From positions 310,001 to 374,000 of the forward strand of contig JAIVFI010000008.1 in assembly GCA_025558095.1 (NCBI GenBank): a stretch of 64,000 bases of DNA. Reading direction: 5' to 3'. Made by a program: the position numbers and the translations under genes. The notes under the pieces were generated by a model that was not told the origin of the DNA, searched no databases, and saw only the letters and a program-made list of their open reading frames with translations. The stretch is from Hyaloraphidium curvatum. Taxonomy: Eukaryota; Monoblepharomycota; Hyaloraphidiomycetes; Hyaloraphidiales; Hyaloraphidiaceae. Each line of letters begins with the position of its first letter. Positions within the stretch are counted from its first letter, which is position 1. Below are positions 42,812 to 53,376 of the stretch, piece after piece.

Positions 42812-44515
42812 ATGAGCGTCCCGCGCGTGACGTTCTCCTACTCGGACCGCATCTCGTTCCGCGAGGACCTCGGCGGCCGCCTCGGAGACCCGGAACTGCG
42901 CGACGGCGACGCCGAGCTCCGCGACTCTTCGCTGGTCCTGGCCGAATGGATATCCCGCGCCCGCCGGATCATGTTCTTCTCCGGGGCCGGGCTATCGACG
43001 GCCTGCGGGATCCCGGACTTCCGCGGGCCGGACGGCGTGTGGACCGTGCGGGCGAAGGACGCCGCGAAGCGCAAGGGGGCCAAGGGCAAGAAGGGCGGGC
43101 CAAGTGCCCCGGAACCGGCGCCGAAGAGGCAGAAAACGGACCAAGGGGCACGCGATGCAGCGACGGACGGGATGCCCGAGACGCTGCCTCTGCCGTTCGT
43201 GCGGCCGTCCTTCACGCACCAGTTCATCGCCTACTTCGTGGACCACGAGGTCGCCGGCTCCCGGAAGGAGATCCACGTCACGTCGCAGAACGTGGACGGC
43301 ATCCATTTCCGCTCGGGCGTGCCGCGCGACCGCCTCTCGGAGCTGCACGGGAGCGTGTTTGTCGAGTACTGCCCCAAGTGCAAGCGCGAGTACAACCGCG
43401 ATTTTGAGCTCGAGACGGTCGGGAGGTCCACCACGGGCCGCAGCTGCGAGCAGGAAGGGTGCCGGGGCCGGCTGCGGGACAGCGTGCTCGACTGGGAGCA
43501 GACGCTGCCGGACGAGGAGGTGAACAAGAGCATCGACTTTGCCCGGGAGGCGGACCTGGTCGTGTGCCTCGGGACGAGCCTGCGGATCGTGCCTGCGGCG
43601 GACATTCCGTTCTCCATGAAGATGGTGGCGAAGCCCAAGAAGCGCTCGCAGGGCTTCGGCGGCGAGGCTGCGCTCAACGGAGACGCTGAACCCGAGGCCA
43701 AGGCCGATCCTGACCTCGAGCACAATGGCGAACGGGAAGCAGATACAGATGCAGACGCTGCGAAGGACGCTCCGGATGCATTGAAGGACGACGGATCGGA
43801 GGGACGCGAGGATGGCGTCGCAAAGCTGGAGACCGGCGTGAAGGCCGAGGAGGTCGCCGGGGAAACCGCCGGAGCAGGCGCCGACGCCACCGACGCTGAG
43901 CTCCCGATGGGCAAGGTCGCCATCATCAACCTCCAGGAGACGCCCAAGGACAAGTTTGCTGACCTGCGCATCTTTGGCGAGTGCGACCGCGTCTTCCGGA
44001 TCGTTGCCGACGCGCTCTCTGTGCGCGTGCCCGACTACGTCCGCCGCGACGCGTGGGCGGTCGAGGTCTCGTGGAGGGCGGTGCGGAGGAAGGACGGGGC
44101 GTTCGACCACCTCGTTGATTTCGGGCTCGCAAGCGGGCACGGGAAGCACGTCCCGGCGCCGTCGATCGATGCGGTCGAGGTCACCTTGACGGTCGCCGGC
44201 GGAGAGGGCGAAGAGAAGGGCGGGCGGACGGCGTCCGTCAGGGCTGGAGGCGCGCCATTTACGGGCACCGTCTTCCTGAAGCAGCTCCCGGACGCCGAGC
44301 TGCCCTCGATCGCGTTCGCGGCCCGGCTCGTCGACGGTGCCGCGGATCCTGGCCGCAACAGGTGGCGGCTGGGGATCGACGGCACCAGAATGCGGGTCGA
44401 AAACGGGGTGGATGTCGTGCTGAAGGACGTGAAGACGTCGGCTGCGGAGGGCTCGGCGGAGAGGCACTGGGCCGCGACGGTCGAGGCGGTGACGCAGATC
44501 AGGTCCTTCTACTGA
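42812..44515 (+). CDS. Sirtuin deacylase, SIRT6/SIRT7-like (class IV)
   Basis: A single-exon frame of 567 residues from the ATG at 42812. NAD-binding GAGLSTACGIPDFRGPDGVWT is the SIRT6/7 wording. The catalytic segment is TSQNVDGIHFRSG ... SELHGSVF (His), the zinc ligands are CPKC and CEQEGC, and CLGTSLRIVPAADIP completes the core. A Lys-rich insert (KRKGAKGKKGG) lies near residue 95 and an acidic Glu/Asp/Ala-rich insert near 290-370, both longer than in animal SIRT6. The family removes acyl groups from histones with NAD+ and acts in chromatin, telomere or rDNA upkeep and repair; nuclear location is likely. Its stop lies 5 nt from that of the convergent Mgm101 gene. Confidence 0.94.
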   Translation: MSVPRVTFSYSDRISFREDLGGRLGDPELRDGDAELRDSSLVLAEWISRARRIMFFSGAGLSTACGIPDFRGPDGVWTVRAKDAAKRKGAKGKKGGPSAPEPAPKRQKTDQGARDAATDGMPETLPLPFVRPSFTHQFIAYFVDHEVAGSRKEIHVTSQNVDGIHFRSGVPRDRLSELHGSVFVEYCPKCKREYNRDFELETVGRSTTGRSCEQEGCRGRLRDSVLDWEQTLPDEEVNKSIDFAREADLVVCLGTSLRIVPAADIPFSMKMVAKPKKRSQGFGGEAALNGDAEPEAKADPDLEHNGEREADTDADAAKDAPDALKDDGSEGREDGVAKLETGVKAEEVAGETAGAGADATDAELPMGKVAIINLQETPKDKFADLRIFGECDRVFRIVADALSVRVPDYVRRDAWAVEVSWRAVRRKDGAFDHLVDFGLASGHGKHVPAPSIDAVEVTLTVAGGEGEEKGGRTASVRAGGAPFTGTVFLKQLPDAELPSIAFAARLVDGAADPGRNRWRLGIDGTRMRVENGVDVVLKDVKTSAAEGSAERHWAATVEAVTQIRSFY

Positions 44516-44520
44516 AGAAA

Positions 44521-45388
44521 TCACGACCCGCCCGCCTTCTTCCTGAACCTGGCGACGAATTTCGGATCCCACAGCGCCGACGCCACGCCCAGGTCCTTGC
44601 AGCACCGCACCAGCGCCGCGTACTCGAGCGCCGCGTTGACCGCCGGGTCGTTGGCCGGGTTCGCCGGGAACGTGCCCCCCGGCGGCGAATAGTCCCCCCT
44701 GGCCTCCGAGACGAACTGGTTGCGCGCCATGAGCGCGTACGGCCGCGAAATGGTCCGGCCCGAGAGGGTCAGCGGGCCGCGGGGGACGAGGTGCCAGCCC
44801 GCGAAGCCAAAGGCGTCGTCCAGAATGTCCTGGTACCTGGACCGCTTCAGGTAAACCCATCCCGTCTCTGCGACGAACGCAAGGAGTATCAGGAGATCCG
44901 TCGCAAGTGATGTCAGGACGCCGGAACCCACCGGGTCGCACCTCCAGGTCCTCCTCGCCGATCTCGACGGCCAGCTTCGCCGCCACGTCCTCCGGGAACG
45001 GCCCCGCCGACACGGTCGCGTACAGCGCCTTCCAGTCCTCCGAGACCTGCATCGATTCGTCCGCGAACGGGCTGCGCATGCCCTCTGTCGGCCGGTTCAT
45101 GAGGTGCGCCAGCGCGAGGCCGCGGTACGCCGAGCGGTCGCGGGCAAACACGCCGGGCGGCAGATCGCGGGGGGCGTCCTGCGGCGCGGGCTTCTTTACG
45201 GGGGCCGGAGGCGCCGGCGCGGGTGTTTTTGGGGGCGAACGCGCGTCCGACGGCCGCGGCGGCCTCGGCGGCGCGGGCCACGAGCCGCCCACGGCGCGGG
45301 CGCGGCGGCGCGCTGAGACGAGGCAGACGCTGCAGAGCGGCGCAGGACGCGCGTCGGCGGCGCGCACAACGCCGCACACGCGCTGCAT
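44521..45388 (-). CDS. Mgm101-like mitochondrial recombination protein
   Basis: Two exons, 45388-44932 and 44867-44521. The 64-nt intron (donor GTGGGT) joins EEDLEVRP to ETGWVYLKRSRYQDILDDAF. The core then reads FGFAGWHLVPRGPL, YALMARNQFVSEARGDY and VRCCKDLGVASALWDPKF, which is the Mgm101 signature. Residues 1-70 are Arg/Ala/Pro-rich, a mitochondrial presequence plus linker. Mgm101 is a Rad52-type single-strand-annealing protein that maintains mitochondrial DNA. It ends 5 nt from the sirtuin stop. Confidence 0.93.
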
Positions 45389-45981
45389 CGCGATGCGGGA
45401 CGTGGGGTGCCGACTTGGAATCGGGCTCTACACAACCTTCACACGATCGGTTCCACACAAGGCCGAGCACAGAGATACGAAGGTAGGTTGCTCTTTGGTG
45501 CACTGCAGGATGCTCCAAGCAGCGCATTACACGTGTATCGGGTGTAACGCCGCTTGCCATCGCGCTCCTTCTGTGCCTTGCGGTGCCCCTGCTCGCGAGC
45601 CGAGAAAGGACACCGATCGGGACTTCCGTGGCGACACAGCGCATCTCATGCCCAAGGTGGAACAAACGTGACAGGTTGCTGCCTTTAGAGGGCGATCCGA
45701 GACGGTGCAGGCGCAACTCTGGGCTTCCGACTCCGACCCGCCCGATCGGCCCCGTTGAAGGACGAAACCTGGATTGCGGGACCCAATTTCCCACAGAGGC
45801 AGTAAAGTGCCTCTCTTTGCGTCTTTTCCGGTGCACATCAGGCTCTCGCCAGCTGTTCCAGCTTACGCGAGTTCGCTGTTTGGGGCGGCCGTCCGTCTGT
45901 TTGCCAGCAACACGTCCCCCACCTGTCAAACCGGCCCCGCGCCTTCAGGGCGGCCGATGCGCATCGCGCCGCCGGCGCCCC
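45389..45981. other. Divergent spacer upstream of Mgm101 and a disordered protein gene
   Basis: No gene is recognised in these 593 bases. The reading frame of the downstream gene stays open back to 45583 but has no ATG before 45982 and loses its Ala/Pro/Ser character there, so it was not used. Confidence 0.45.
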
Positions 45982-48213
45982 ATGCCCGCGTCTGAGGCGC
46001 CCGCGTCCGCCGGGAGCGCATCGCCGGCCGGGCCGCCCGGGTTCGGCAGGACGGCCGCGCTGCTCTGCGGGCTGCACTCGCTGCAGGAGCGCACGCTGCA
46101 CGCCGTCGACGCGGCGCTCGGCACGTCGCCGCCCGTCGGCCGCACGGCACATCGGCCGGGAGCGGCGCACCGGGGGAGGCTGCCCGCCGAGGATCGGGCG
46201 TCCGCCGGCCACCGCTCGCCGCCCGGCCCCGCGTGGCGCTCGCCGCCGTCGCCCGACTCGCCGATCGGCCGTTCGGCGGTCGCTGAGATGGACGCCGCCG
46301 CCAGGAAATTCATCGAGGCCACGCGGCCGGCGGGCCTGTCGCGCACCGTGCCGTCGGACCCGGACTTCCGCACGCGCGACCGCCCCAGCCCGCGGACGCC
46401 CCCGCGCCGCGACGGGGAGGGCTCGCCCGCTTGGCTCGAGTCGGTGTCGCCGCTGCTGACCTCCGAGGTCGAGAAGCTGGAGCGCAGCTACCAGCAGAAG
46501 AGGTCGGCGCGGAGCACGCCCGCCTCGCGCCGATCGGACCGTGCGCGCGAGCCCGAGCCGAGGCCGACCCTCTTCGGCCTCGATGAGCTCGATCTTGAGC
46601 GCGTGCTCGATGCCGAGGAGGAGGACAACCTGGGCCTGACCTCGGAGCCCGTCGCCCGGCGGTTGTTTGGGCGGCTTCCCGAGCGCACCATGCCGCCGGC
46701 CGCCGCCGGCCCCGGTTCCAGGACTTCTGCCAGGGGCCCGCTCCAGCGAGCGGAGCTCTCCGGCCTGGATGTCACGGACATGTTCCGCGACGCCCTGCCT
46801 CGCGGAAGCACGCACTCGGCGTCGCGGCAGCGGAGCTCGCTCGCCGATCGCTTCAGCGTCCGCCGCCAATCCATACCCGCATCCCCTGAACCCCCTGCCA
46901 ACCCGCTCGAAAAGGAGCCCTCGGCCCCGACCGCCGACGAGCTCTTTGGCGGCGACGCCCCCGCCCCCTCCTTCCGCGGCGCCCCGCGCTCCGAGCCCGG
47001 CGCCAAGCTGGCCGAGCGCGAGATCGCCGCCGGGCTGTCCAAGCTGGACGACCTGGAGGCCAAGTTCCGCGAGCAGACCGCGCGGATCGGCACGCGGTCC
47101 GCCCCAACGACCCCAGCCAAGCCTGCACCGCGCGCGCCAGCGACGCCGGCGAGAGCCGCTCCTCCCGCTGTGCCCGCGCCCGCACCGCGCTCTGCACCCC
47201 CGCCGCAGCGCACGCGTATGAGCGGCTTTTCGCTGCCCTCGGTCGCATCGAAGGAGGAGATCGAGGACGCCATCCAGCGGCTGGAGGAGCTCGAGGTCGT
47301 GATCAAAGGCCGCTCCTCCGCCACGCGCAGGCCCGAGCGCGGCGATCGCAGCCTGCTTTCCGAGGTCGAGACGGCGACCAAGCGGCTTGACGAGCTCGAG
47401 CAGGTGTTTTGGAACGAGGTCGTCGGCGGCGAGTTTGCCCTGCCCGGCGCGCGCGAAGCCGAGGCGCCGAGGACCCCGCGTTCTTCGCTGGGGGCGGGAG
47501 GGCGGGCGCCGCGGACGCCCGAGATCGTGGTGGACGATGCGGACGCGGGCAACGACAGCGGCTTCGTGGGGGGCGCGACGCCGTCGCCGAGCCGCTTCGG
47601 GAGCGCTGCGCCCAGCCCGAGGCGCACGCTGCTCCCCGAGCGCGGCGCACCCGGATCGCCCGCCGGGCTGGGCCTCCTCCCCAAGCCGCGCCCCGGCGCG
47701 CCTCCTGCCCCCGCGCGCGACACCGCCTCCCCGAGCTACCCGGGATCCTCCAACGAGGCCCTGGCCGGCTCCGCCGCCTCCGTCTCTGTCGCGGTATCCC
47801 CCTCGGAGCAGGACCCGCTGTCGTCCATCGTCGAGACCGCCCGGGCCCTGAACCCCCTCGTGGCCTCCTCGACCCAGCTCGCCTACTCTGCCGCCTCCTC
47901 CCCTGCGGCCCGCACCGCGGACGACGGCACCTCCGAGGTGCTCCTCGCCCTCGCCAAGGTCGGCGAATCGGTGCAGGTCGGCCTGGCCGCGATCCAGCGG
48001 TACGCGCGCGCCGAGGCGTCCCTCAAGGCCGGGAACGCCCCGGCGACGGCGCGCAGCACCCCTTCGGCAACGCCTCCGCGTTCCTTTGCCGACTACGAGG
48101 TTCCCTCCCCGCGGCCGTCGGCGGGGAGCACCAGGGACGTGTTCAGGTTCAGGCACCACCACGACGGCGTGCCGTGCTACGGCGGCCGGTCGTGCGAGTG
48201 GAACAGGGAGTGA
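45982..48213 (+). CDS. Large disordered protein with short coiled coils, unknown function
   Basis: A single exon of 743 residues. It is Pro/Ser/Arg/Ala-rich with SP and TP sites throughout. Short heptad-like helices occur: LTSEVEKLERSYQQKR, REIAAGLSKLDDLEAKFREQT, KEEIEDAIQRLEELEVVIKG and LSEVETATKRLDELEQVFWNEV. No family is recognised. The composition suggests a scaffold of cytoskeletal or septation type, which is inference. A long antisense frame covers the same region but is Arg/Gly-rich shadow. Confidence 0.65.
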   Translation: MPASEAPASAGSASPAGPPGFGRTAALLCGLHSLQERTLHAVDAALGTSPPVGRTAHRPGAAHRGRLPAEDRASAGHRSPPGPAWRSPPSPDSPIGRSAVAEMDAAARKFIEATRPAGLSRTVPSDPDFRTRDRPSPRTPPRRDGEGSPAWLESVSPLLTSEVEKLERSYQQKRSARSTPASRRSDRAREPEPRPTLFGLDELDLERVLDAEEEDNLGLTSEPVARRLFGRLPERTMPPAAAGPGSRTSARGPLQRAELSGLDVTDMFRDALPRGSTHSASRQRSSLADRFSVRRQSIPASPEPPANPLEKEPSAPTADELFGGDAPAPSFRGAPRSEPGAKLAEREIAAGLSKLDDLEAKFREQTARIGTRSAPTTPAKPAPRAPATPARAAPPAVPAPAPRSAPPPQRTRMSGFSLPSVASKEEIEDAIQRLEELEVVIKGRSSATRRPERGDRSLLSEVETATKRLDELEQVFWNEVVGGEFALPGAREAEAPRTPRSSLGAGGRAPRTPEIVVDDADAGNDSGFVGGATPSPSRFGSAAPSPRRTLLPERGAPGSPAGLGLLPKPRPGAPPAPARDTASPSYPGSSNEALAGSAASVSVAVSPSEQDPLSSIVETARALNPLVASSTQLAYSAASSPAARTADDGTSEVLLALAKVGESVQVGLAAIQRYARAEASLKAGNAPATARSTPSATPPRSFADYEVPSPRPSAGSTRDVFRFRHHHDGVPCYGGRSCEWNRE

Positions 48214-48665
48214 TCCGCGGGGGCCGCTCTTGGGAAGCATCTTGGCGCCCGAAGCACGAGTGTACGAAACAAATCCTATACCGTCGATAGTAGTGATCAG
48301 TGTAAAGACTCTTTTGGATCTATTTAATTGATGCTGTTCCGATGCGAACTACTTGGGGTTGGACTGGATGGTCTGGAGCGCCACGTCAGCGGGAAGCCAT
48401 CACAATTCCACACATGCTCGCCGGCCGGCTCGCCCTCACCACCTCGCTCAAGCTCGCAACCCCCTTCGCACGTGAGGGCCAATCGCGCGGCCAATGCAGG
48501 CGCCCTGCCTGACGCGTGCGCCCTTCACGCCGCGGCTCCTTCCTGTCCGATGTCATTTCTCTCCCGCACCCTCACCGGTCCGAACCCACTCCTTGACGCC
48601 GTATCACCCTCGGCACATTCGTATCGGGACGACGCCGCGCCCCTCAAGTCACCGCAACCCGCAAG
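48214..48665. other. Intergenic, upstream of the hemerythrin-domain gene
   Basis: 452 bases with an AT-richer part (48260-48340), probably the 3' end of the preceding gene, and a likely promoter after it. Nothing else is seen. Confidence 0.45.
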
Positions 48666-49517
48666 ATGGCCGCCGGCGGCGAGACCATCCTCACGCTCAT
48701 CAAGGCGGACCACCGCGGGTTCCTCCGGCTGGCGCAGCAGCTCGAGAACGACGTGGTGGACAAGGACCTCCGCCAGCGCATCCTGAACACGTTCATTAGG
48801 GAGGTTGCGGTGCACTCGACCTTGGAAGAGTGAGGATCGTCGGCACCGGTTGCGTCCGAGTTGCTGACTGACGAGTCCGACAAGGGCGTGCGTCTACCCG
48901 ATGATCACAACGAAGATGGGCCAGGAGGTCTCGAACCAGATGCGTGCCGAGCACCAGGTTCGTTGCGGCACCCTCTGGCTTTGCGCTCGGAGACCTGACA
49001 CCCGATCGTCCCTCGCCGAGCAGCCTGTCAAGGACAAGCTCTACGAGGTCGATCAGATCGGCTATGTAACCGACCCCAAGATCGCTCCGCTGATCAAGGA
49101 CGTCGTGGACCACCTCAAGACGCACATCAAGCACGGTACGATCGCGGAGCCTGGCCGTACCTTCGAACCGCTCTGATCGCCCCGACAGAGGAAGAGCAGG
49201 AGATCCCGCGCCTCGAGAGCTTGCTGTCCGCGAGTGAGATGCAGACCCTCGTCAACACCTGGCACACCGTGCGTTTCTTGGCTCTCGAGCGTGGCTTCAT
49301 CGGCTGACCGTCCCCACGTTGACAGATGCGCCCCACGATCCCCACCCGTCCCCACCCGTCCGCCCCCGCCAGCGCTCCCGGCAACATCATGGCCTCGGCC
49401 GTCGCCACGCCGTTGGACAAGATGAAGTACGTGTCGCCTCCAGGGCACCTCAGTTGCCCGATCTGATCGTCGTGCAGGGACCTGGTGAGGTCGTACATTG
49501 ACGTCGACAAGTCTTGA
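48666..49517 (+). CDS. HHE (hemerythrin-like) domain protein
   Basis: Exons 48666-48829, 48885-48957, 49024-49135, 49189-49268, about 49326-49427 and a last one ending at 49517; each junction keeps frame. The domain shows ILTLIKADHRGFL, then AVHSTLEE-ACVYPMI, and later LIKDVVDHLKTHIKH-EEEQEIP. The His and Glu residues are those that carry a di-iron centre in hemerythrins. The last exons (ASAVATPLDKM..DLVRSYIDVDKS) are typical tail sequence. Family members sense or buffer O2, NO or iron. The substrate cannot be told. Confidence 0.9.
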
Positions 49518-49645
49518 GCCGTCACTGGAGCAAGGAGGAACTCTGAATCGAGCATCTTGATGTCGCATTTCTGACTTTGCAACACGATCGTTGTTTGCGC
49601 GGTGATCGTTGCGTGTCCCCTCCGTGTCCCAATCTCCGTTCATTC

Positions 49646-50455
49646 ATGGGCTCCTCCTCGAGCAAACAGCCGGCCAATGGCGCGGCAGCGGGGCCGAAGC
49701 AGGCCCCGCCAAAGATCACGGCCAAAGACCGTGCCATTTTGGACCTGAAGGTGCAGCGGGACAAGCTGCGCCAGTATCAGAAGCAGCTCGAGGCCGTGCA
49801 GGCCCGCGAGACGGAGCTGGCCAAGGAGTTCCTCGCGAAGGGGGACAAACGGAGGGCACTGCTCGCGCTGAAGAAGAAGAAGTACCAGGATACGCTGCTG
49901 GAGAAGACGGACAATCAGATGCTGGTCTTGGAACAGCTGGTGGGGGATGTCGCGGCGCGGAGCGTGCGATGCGCCCTGACGGCGCGTCCTTTCGTGCTGG
50001 ATCGCTGCAGACCAGTTCCATCGAATTTGCGCTCGTGGAAAAGCAGGTCGTCGAGGGCCTGAAGACAGGTTCCGCGGTGCTGAAGGAGCTCAACAACGAG
50101 ATGAAGATCGAGGACGTGGAGCGTCTCATGGACGACACCGCGGACGCCATTGCGTACCAGCAGGAGGTTTCCGATCTCCTGAGCTCCAAAATTACGGCCG
50201 AAGACGAGGAGGAGATCGAACGGGAACTGGACATGCTCGTCGCAGAAGAGGAGCGGGAGGCCGCGTCCGGTCAGCTGGACAAGCTGCCCGAGGTTCCTAC
50301 CGCGCCTTTGCCAGACGTGGGAGACAAAGGCAAGCGATGTCTTGCCCAAACGAGGGAGTTTGATTCTAACAGACTCTCCACCCCACGTCACAGTTCCAAC
50401 TCCGGCCAAGGCAAAGGAGAAGAGCCGCAAGAAAGAAGATCTTGTGGCAGCATAA
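49646..50455 (+). CDS. ESCRT-III subunit Vps20/CHMP6
   Basis: Exons 49646-49939, 50011-50329 and 50394-50455. It starts MGSSSSKQ, an N-myristoylation signal as in Vps20/CHMP6. Helix 1 is KITAKDRAILDLKVQRDKLRQY; later segments SSIEFALVEKQVVEGLKTGS and EDVERLMDDTADAIAYQQEV are family-typical. The end SRKKEDLVAA is reached only if the last intron uses a GC donor (GCAAGC at 50330), which joins VGDK to VPTPAKAKEK in frame; no GT donor does so. The protein nucleates ESCRT-III on endosomes for membrane scission. Confidence 0.93.
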
Positions 50456-50581
50456 CACTCGTCAGCCACGAGATGATGACCCGAAGCCATCGTGCAACCC
50501 ATGGAAGCTCTTGGACTTCTTGGCATCGGTCCCCGCAGCTCTGAAGGACGCCAGCGCCCTTCGCAGCGCCCACCGCCCGTG

Positions 50582-51153
50582 TCACTCTTTCGATAAGTGG
50601 GCGATTCGGGTGGCTGATGCTTCCCAAGAGTTTCGCCCGTCGAACGGGTGGATTATCATTTTCGAGATGGAATTGCCCTCAATGCACCTTGCGTTGACAT
50701 CCCATCCGTCTTGGAGCACGTCAGAGGCGGCAACGGAAAGTGTGTTGAAGGGAACTCACCGGGATTGGACCGTGGAACGTAGAAGGGGGCTATTCCGCAC
50801 CTTCAGAGCCAATGTATGAGCGTCGCGGGGCCATGAAGGCCCAAATCCACACTACCTCGAGCAGAAGTAGTGTTTGGCGGTGCCAGTACCGAAGGTATAG
50901 AGGGATAAGTCACTCTCGTCAGCCAATAATCGGAATCGCGACTGGGGGACGATAAGATGAAGGAAGCCCTTCTTCGTGCAGATCCTTGAGCGGTGGTCAT
51001 AAGGCACAGGCACAAGCAGGGTTCAGGCAAGGTCCTCTCTCACGTGCAGTTGCAATCCTCGACATCGATTTCGGAAGACGGTGTGTAACACTCAAAACGA
51101 ACGCGTCCGCAATGGCATCCGCCAGAGTGCTTTACAAGGTTCTCGCTCTCCAT
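50582..51153 (-). CDS. GFA/CENP-V-fold zinc protein (glutathione-dependent formaldehyde-activating-like)
   Basis: Exon 1 from ATG 51153 reads KHSGGCHCGRVRFE and DCNC; further exons supply TICTKKGFLHLIVP, SDLSLYTFGTGTAKHYFC, CGIAPFYVPRSNP and DGWDVNARCIEGN, ending SKE-stop at 50582. Cys residues at CHC, CNC-x2-C, FC-x2-C are the two zinc sites of the Mss4-like GFA family. Earlier reading of single frames misses it because it is cut into four exons (donors GTGAGA, GTAGTG, GTGAGT). Bacterial GFA enzymes were described as adding glutathione to formaldehyde; most eukaryotic members have no proven activity. It is divergent from the LanC-like gene by 243 nt. Confidence 0.88.
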
Positions 51154-51396
51154 CGGGAGCCAGGCAGCCACGGTTCTATCGATTGCGTGCCTCCGGGTTG
51201 TGTTGTCAATATCGGAGCTTCGGGCCGGCCGAAGTCCTCGACGGCAACGAGCGTCCCGTATCAATGCGTGCTGTTGACTTGATTGGAGTGCCGACGACCG
51301 CCACATCACTCGCACGGGGACCCCATGGCGACAGCTCTGGGGACCTTGAAATCAATCTTCGAAACTTGAGCCGAGATCTTGCGATCCGGACCTTGC

Positions 51397-53127
51397 ATGA
51401 ACATGAAGGAAACGGGGCTTCGGCACCTTCCGAACCCGTATGTCCACCTGGATGATACGCCCCTCCCTGCGGAGTGGGAGGGCCGCCTTCGGGCCCAACT
51501 AGATCAGGAGGCGCGCACTCTGCTGGACAATGTTCAGCACGGACTGCTCCGGGGCGGCGGCGTGGTGAGTTGACGCGCTGACTGTCACGGAGTTCCGGGG
51601 GTTGAAGTGCCTCCCGCTCCGAACTGCCCAGGACATCTACACCGGTTACGCGTGAGTTTTGATGGGCTTGGGCAGCCGATGATGAAGAATCACACCGCCA
51701 TGCGTACAGTGGCGTTGCGTTCTTCTTCAAGCGTCTCGCTGAGTTCGACCCAAGCGTTACGTATCCCATTGAAGTGGAAGGCCATGGGCGGAAGGAAGAG
51801 ACGGCATTGGTACGTATGGCACGAGCGTGTCTTCTTACTCGCCTCACTCATCTCTCGACAGCAAATTGCCAAGCGCTACTCCGACACTGCCATGAACCTT
51901 CTTCAGATCGCGACCCCGGGCAACGATGTAGCGTTTCTGACCGCGCCGTCCGTTGGCGCCGTTTGTGTGTCGGCAGCGATCGACGTCAAGATGGGGAAGA
52001 TGCGCCAAGCCGAGGACAAGGCCCAGAAGGTCCTGGCGACCACGTCGCGGAGCGTTGAGCAGACCGAGACTCCCAGCGAGCTACTGTGCGTAGCGGGTCA
52101 CGAAGGCTTTCCACCGTGCAAAGCTGATTCGATTCGCAGCTACGGGCGAGCTGGCTTGCTTTATTCTTACCGGTTCCTGGGCATCAAGTGCAAGATTGCC
52201 GTGCCCGAAGAAAGCGTTCGACTCGCGTTTTGTGGGTTGTTCCGCCTGACCAAATGCAACGATCATGGCTCATTCGCGACCAGATACAACCATCCAGGAC
52301 GGCATCCGCACCGCAAGAGACTCTTCCTTCCGCACCCTGGCCATGCGGCTCGGCATCGAGTCTCTCCCGCCGCTCATGTGGAGGTTCTTCGGCAAGACGT
52401 ACCTGGGGGCCGCACACGGAGTGGCCGGGATCATCACTGAGCTCATGCACTATCCACTGCTTCTGGATACGCCAATGTCGCGGTACCTTGGCACCGAGGC
52501 CCAGGAGGCGGACCTCACCGTCAAGGACCTGCTCTTCGAGACCATACAGTGGCTTGTCGGTCTATTGCACCCCAATCTGCCTTCTTCGCTCGATAGCATG
52601 AAGGACTCTCTGGTCCAGTGGTGTCACGGAGCGCCTGGCGCGGCGATCATGCTTTGCAAAGCGCTCGACGTCTACGGTCCAGAGAACGGGATTGAGGAGG
52701 CCGCAATCAAAAGCGCGGACGTGGTATGGGATCAAGGATTGCTGAAGAAAGGCGTTGGTGGGTATCGATCGAGAACTCAGAGGCGACATCCGCTTACTGA
52801 CGGATCAGGACTGTGCCATGGCATTGCGGGAAACGCCTACGCGTTCTTGCACCTCTTCAAGGCAACGGGAGATAGCAAGTACTTTGCCCGTGCCGTGCGC
52901 TTTGCTCTGTTTGGGCTAGATTGGCAGGTAAGGACGAGCTGCCGGAGGCGCACTCGATCGCTTGCTGACTCGAGGTCAAGGAACGCACCGAGCGAGGCGA
53001 GTTCCGTCACCCGGACCACATTTGGTCCCTCTTCGAAGGTAGCGCTGGATACGCCAACCTTGCTGGTCGATATTTTGCGGGTCAAGGGAAACCGCGAGGT
53101 CGCCGTTGGGTTCCCCTGTCAGGCTGA
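51397..53127 (+). CDS. LanC-like (LANCL) protein
   Basis: A multi-exon gene: an N-terminal exon (MNMKETGLRHLPNPYVHLDD...), a short one (DIYTGYA), VAFFFKRLAEFDPS, then GRAGLLYSYRF, the large exon around 52360-52760, and two final exons. The zinc ligands of the seven-fold LanC barrel are seen as WCHGAPG and GLCHGIAGNAYAFL, with HGVAGI and SLFEGSAGYANLAG for other repeats. It ends PLSG-stop at 53125. Eukaryotic LANCL proteins bind glutathione and add it to dehydrated Ser/Thr residues. Not every exon limit is fixed. Confidence 0.88.
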
Positions 53128-53376
53128 TCTCCCGGACTCTCAAACATCTTCGGTTCGTTTGTTGGCCGAATCCTATAAGCCTGATCAATTCCTGACGATT
53201 GCTTCCCGCCGTAGTCTTCTGATTCCCCTCTAGCTCCTGGGCTGTAGGCTTATACCTCTAGTTTGATCTGTCTTCACGGAGTGCTACGGTCCGCACGAAC
53301 TGGAACCGCGGGATAGGCTCGGCCTCTCTTTACTTAACTGAATCCGTGTCATGGCACGGTGGATTAAGCCTGACGT
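53128..53376. other. Spacer between the LanC-like gene and repeat copy 1
   Basis: About 250 bases of 3' flank with a low-GC stretch. No gene or motif is seen. Confidence 0.4.

Noticed and set aside
42992-45388. Minus-strand frame of 798 codons covering the sirtuin gene
   Set aside because: Only its first part (45388-44932) is real, as exon 1 of Mgm101; the remainder is the shadow of the sirtuin.
45838-48240. Minus-strand frame of 800 codons opposite the disordered coiled-coil protein
   Set aside because: Arg/Gly-rich shadow without helices or motifs; the plus-strand frame has coiled-coil heptads and a good ATG.
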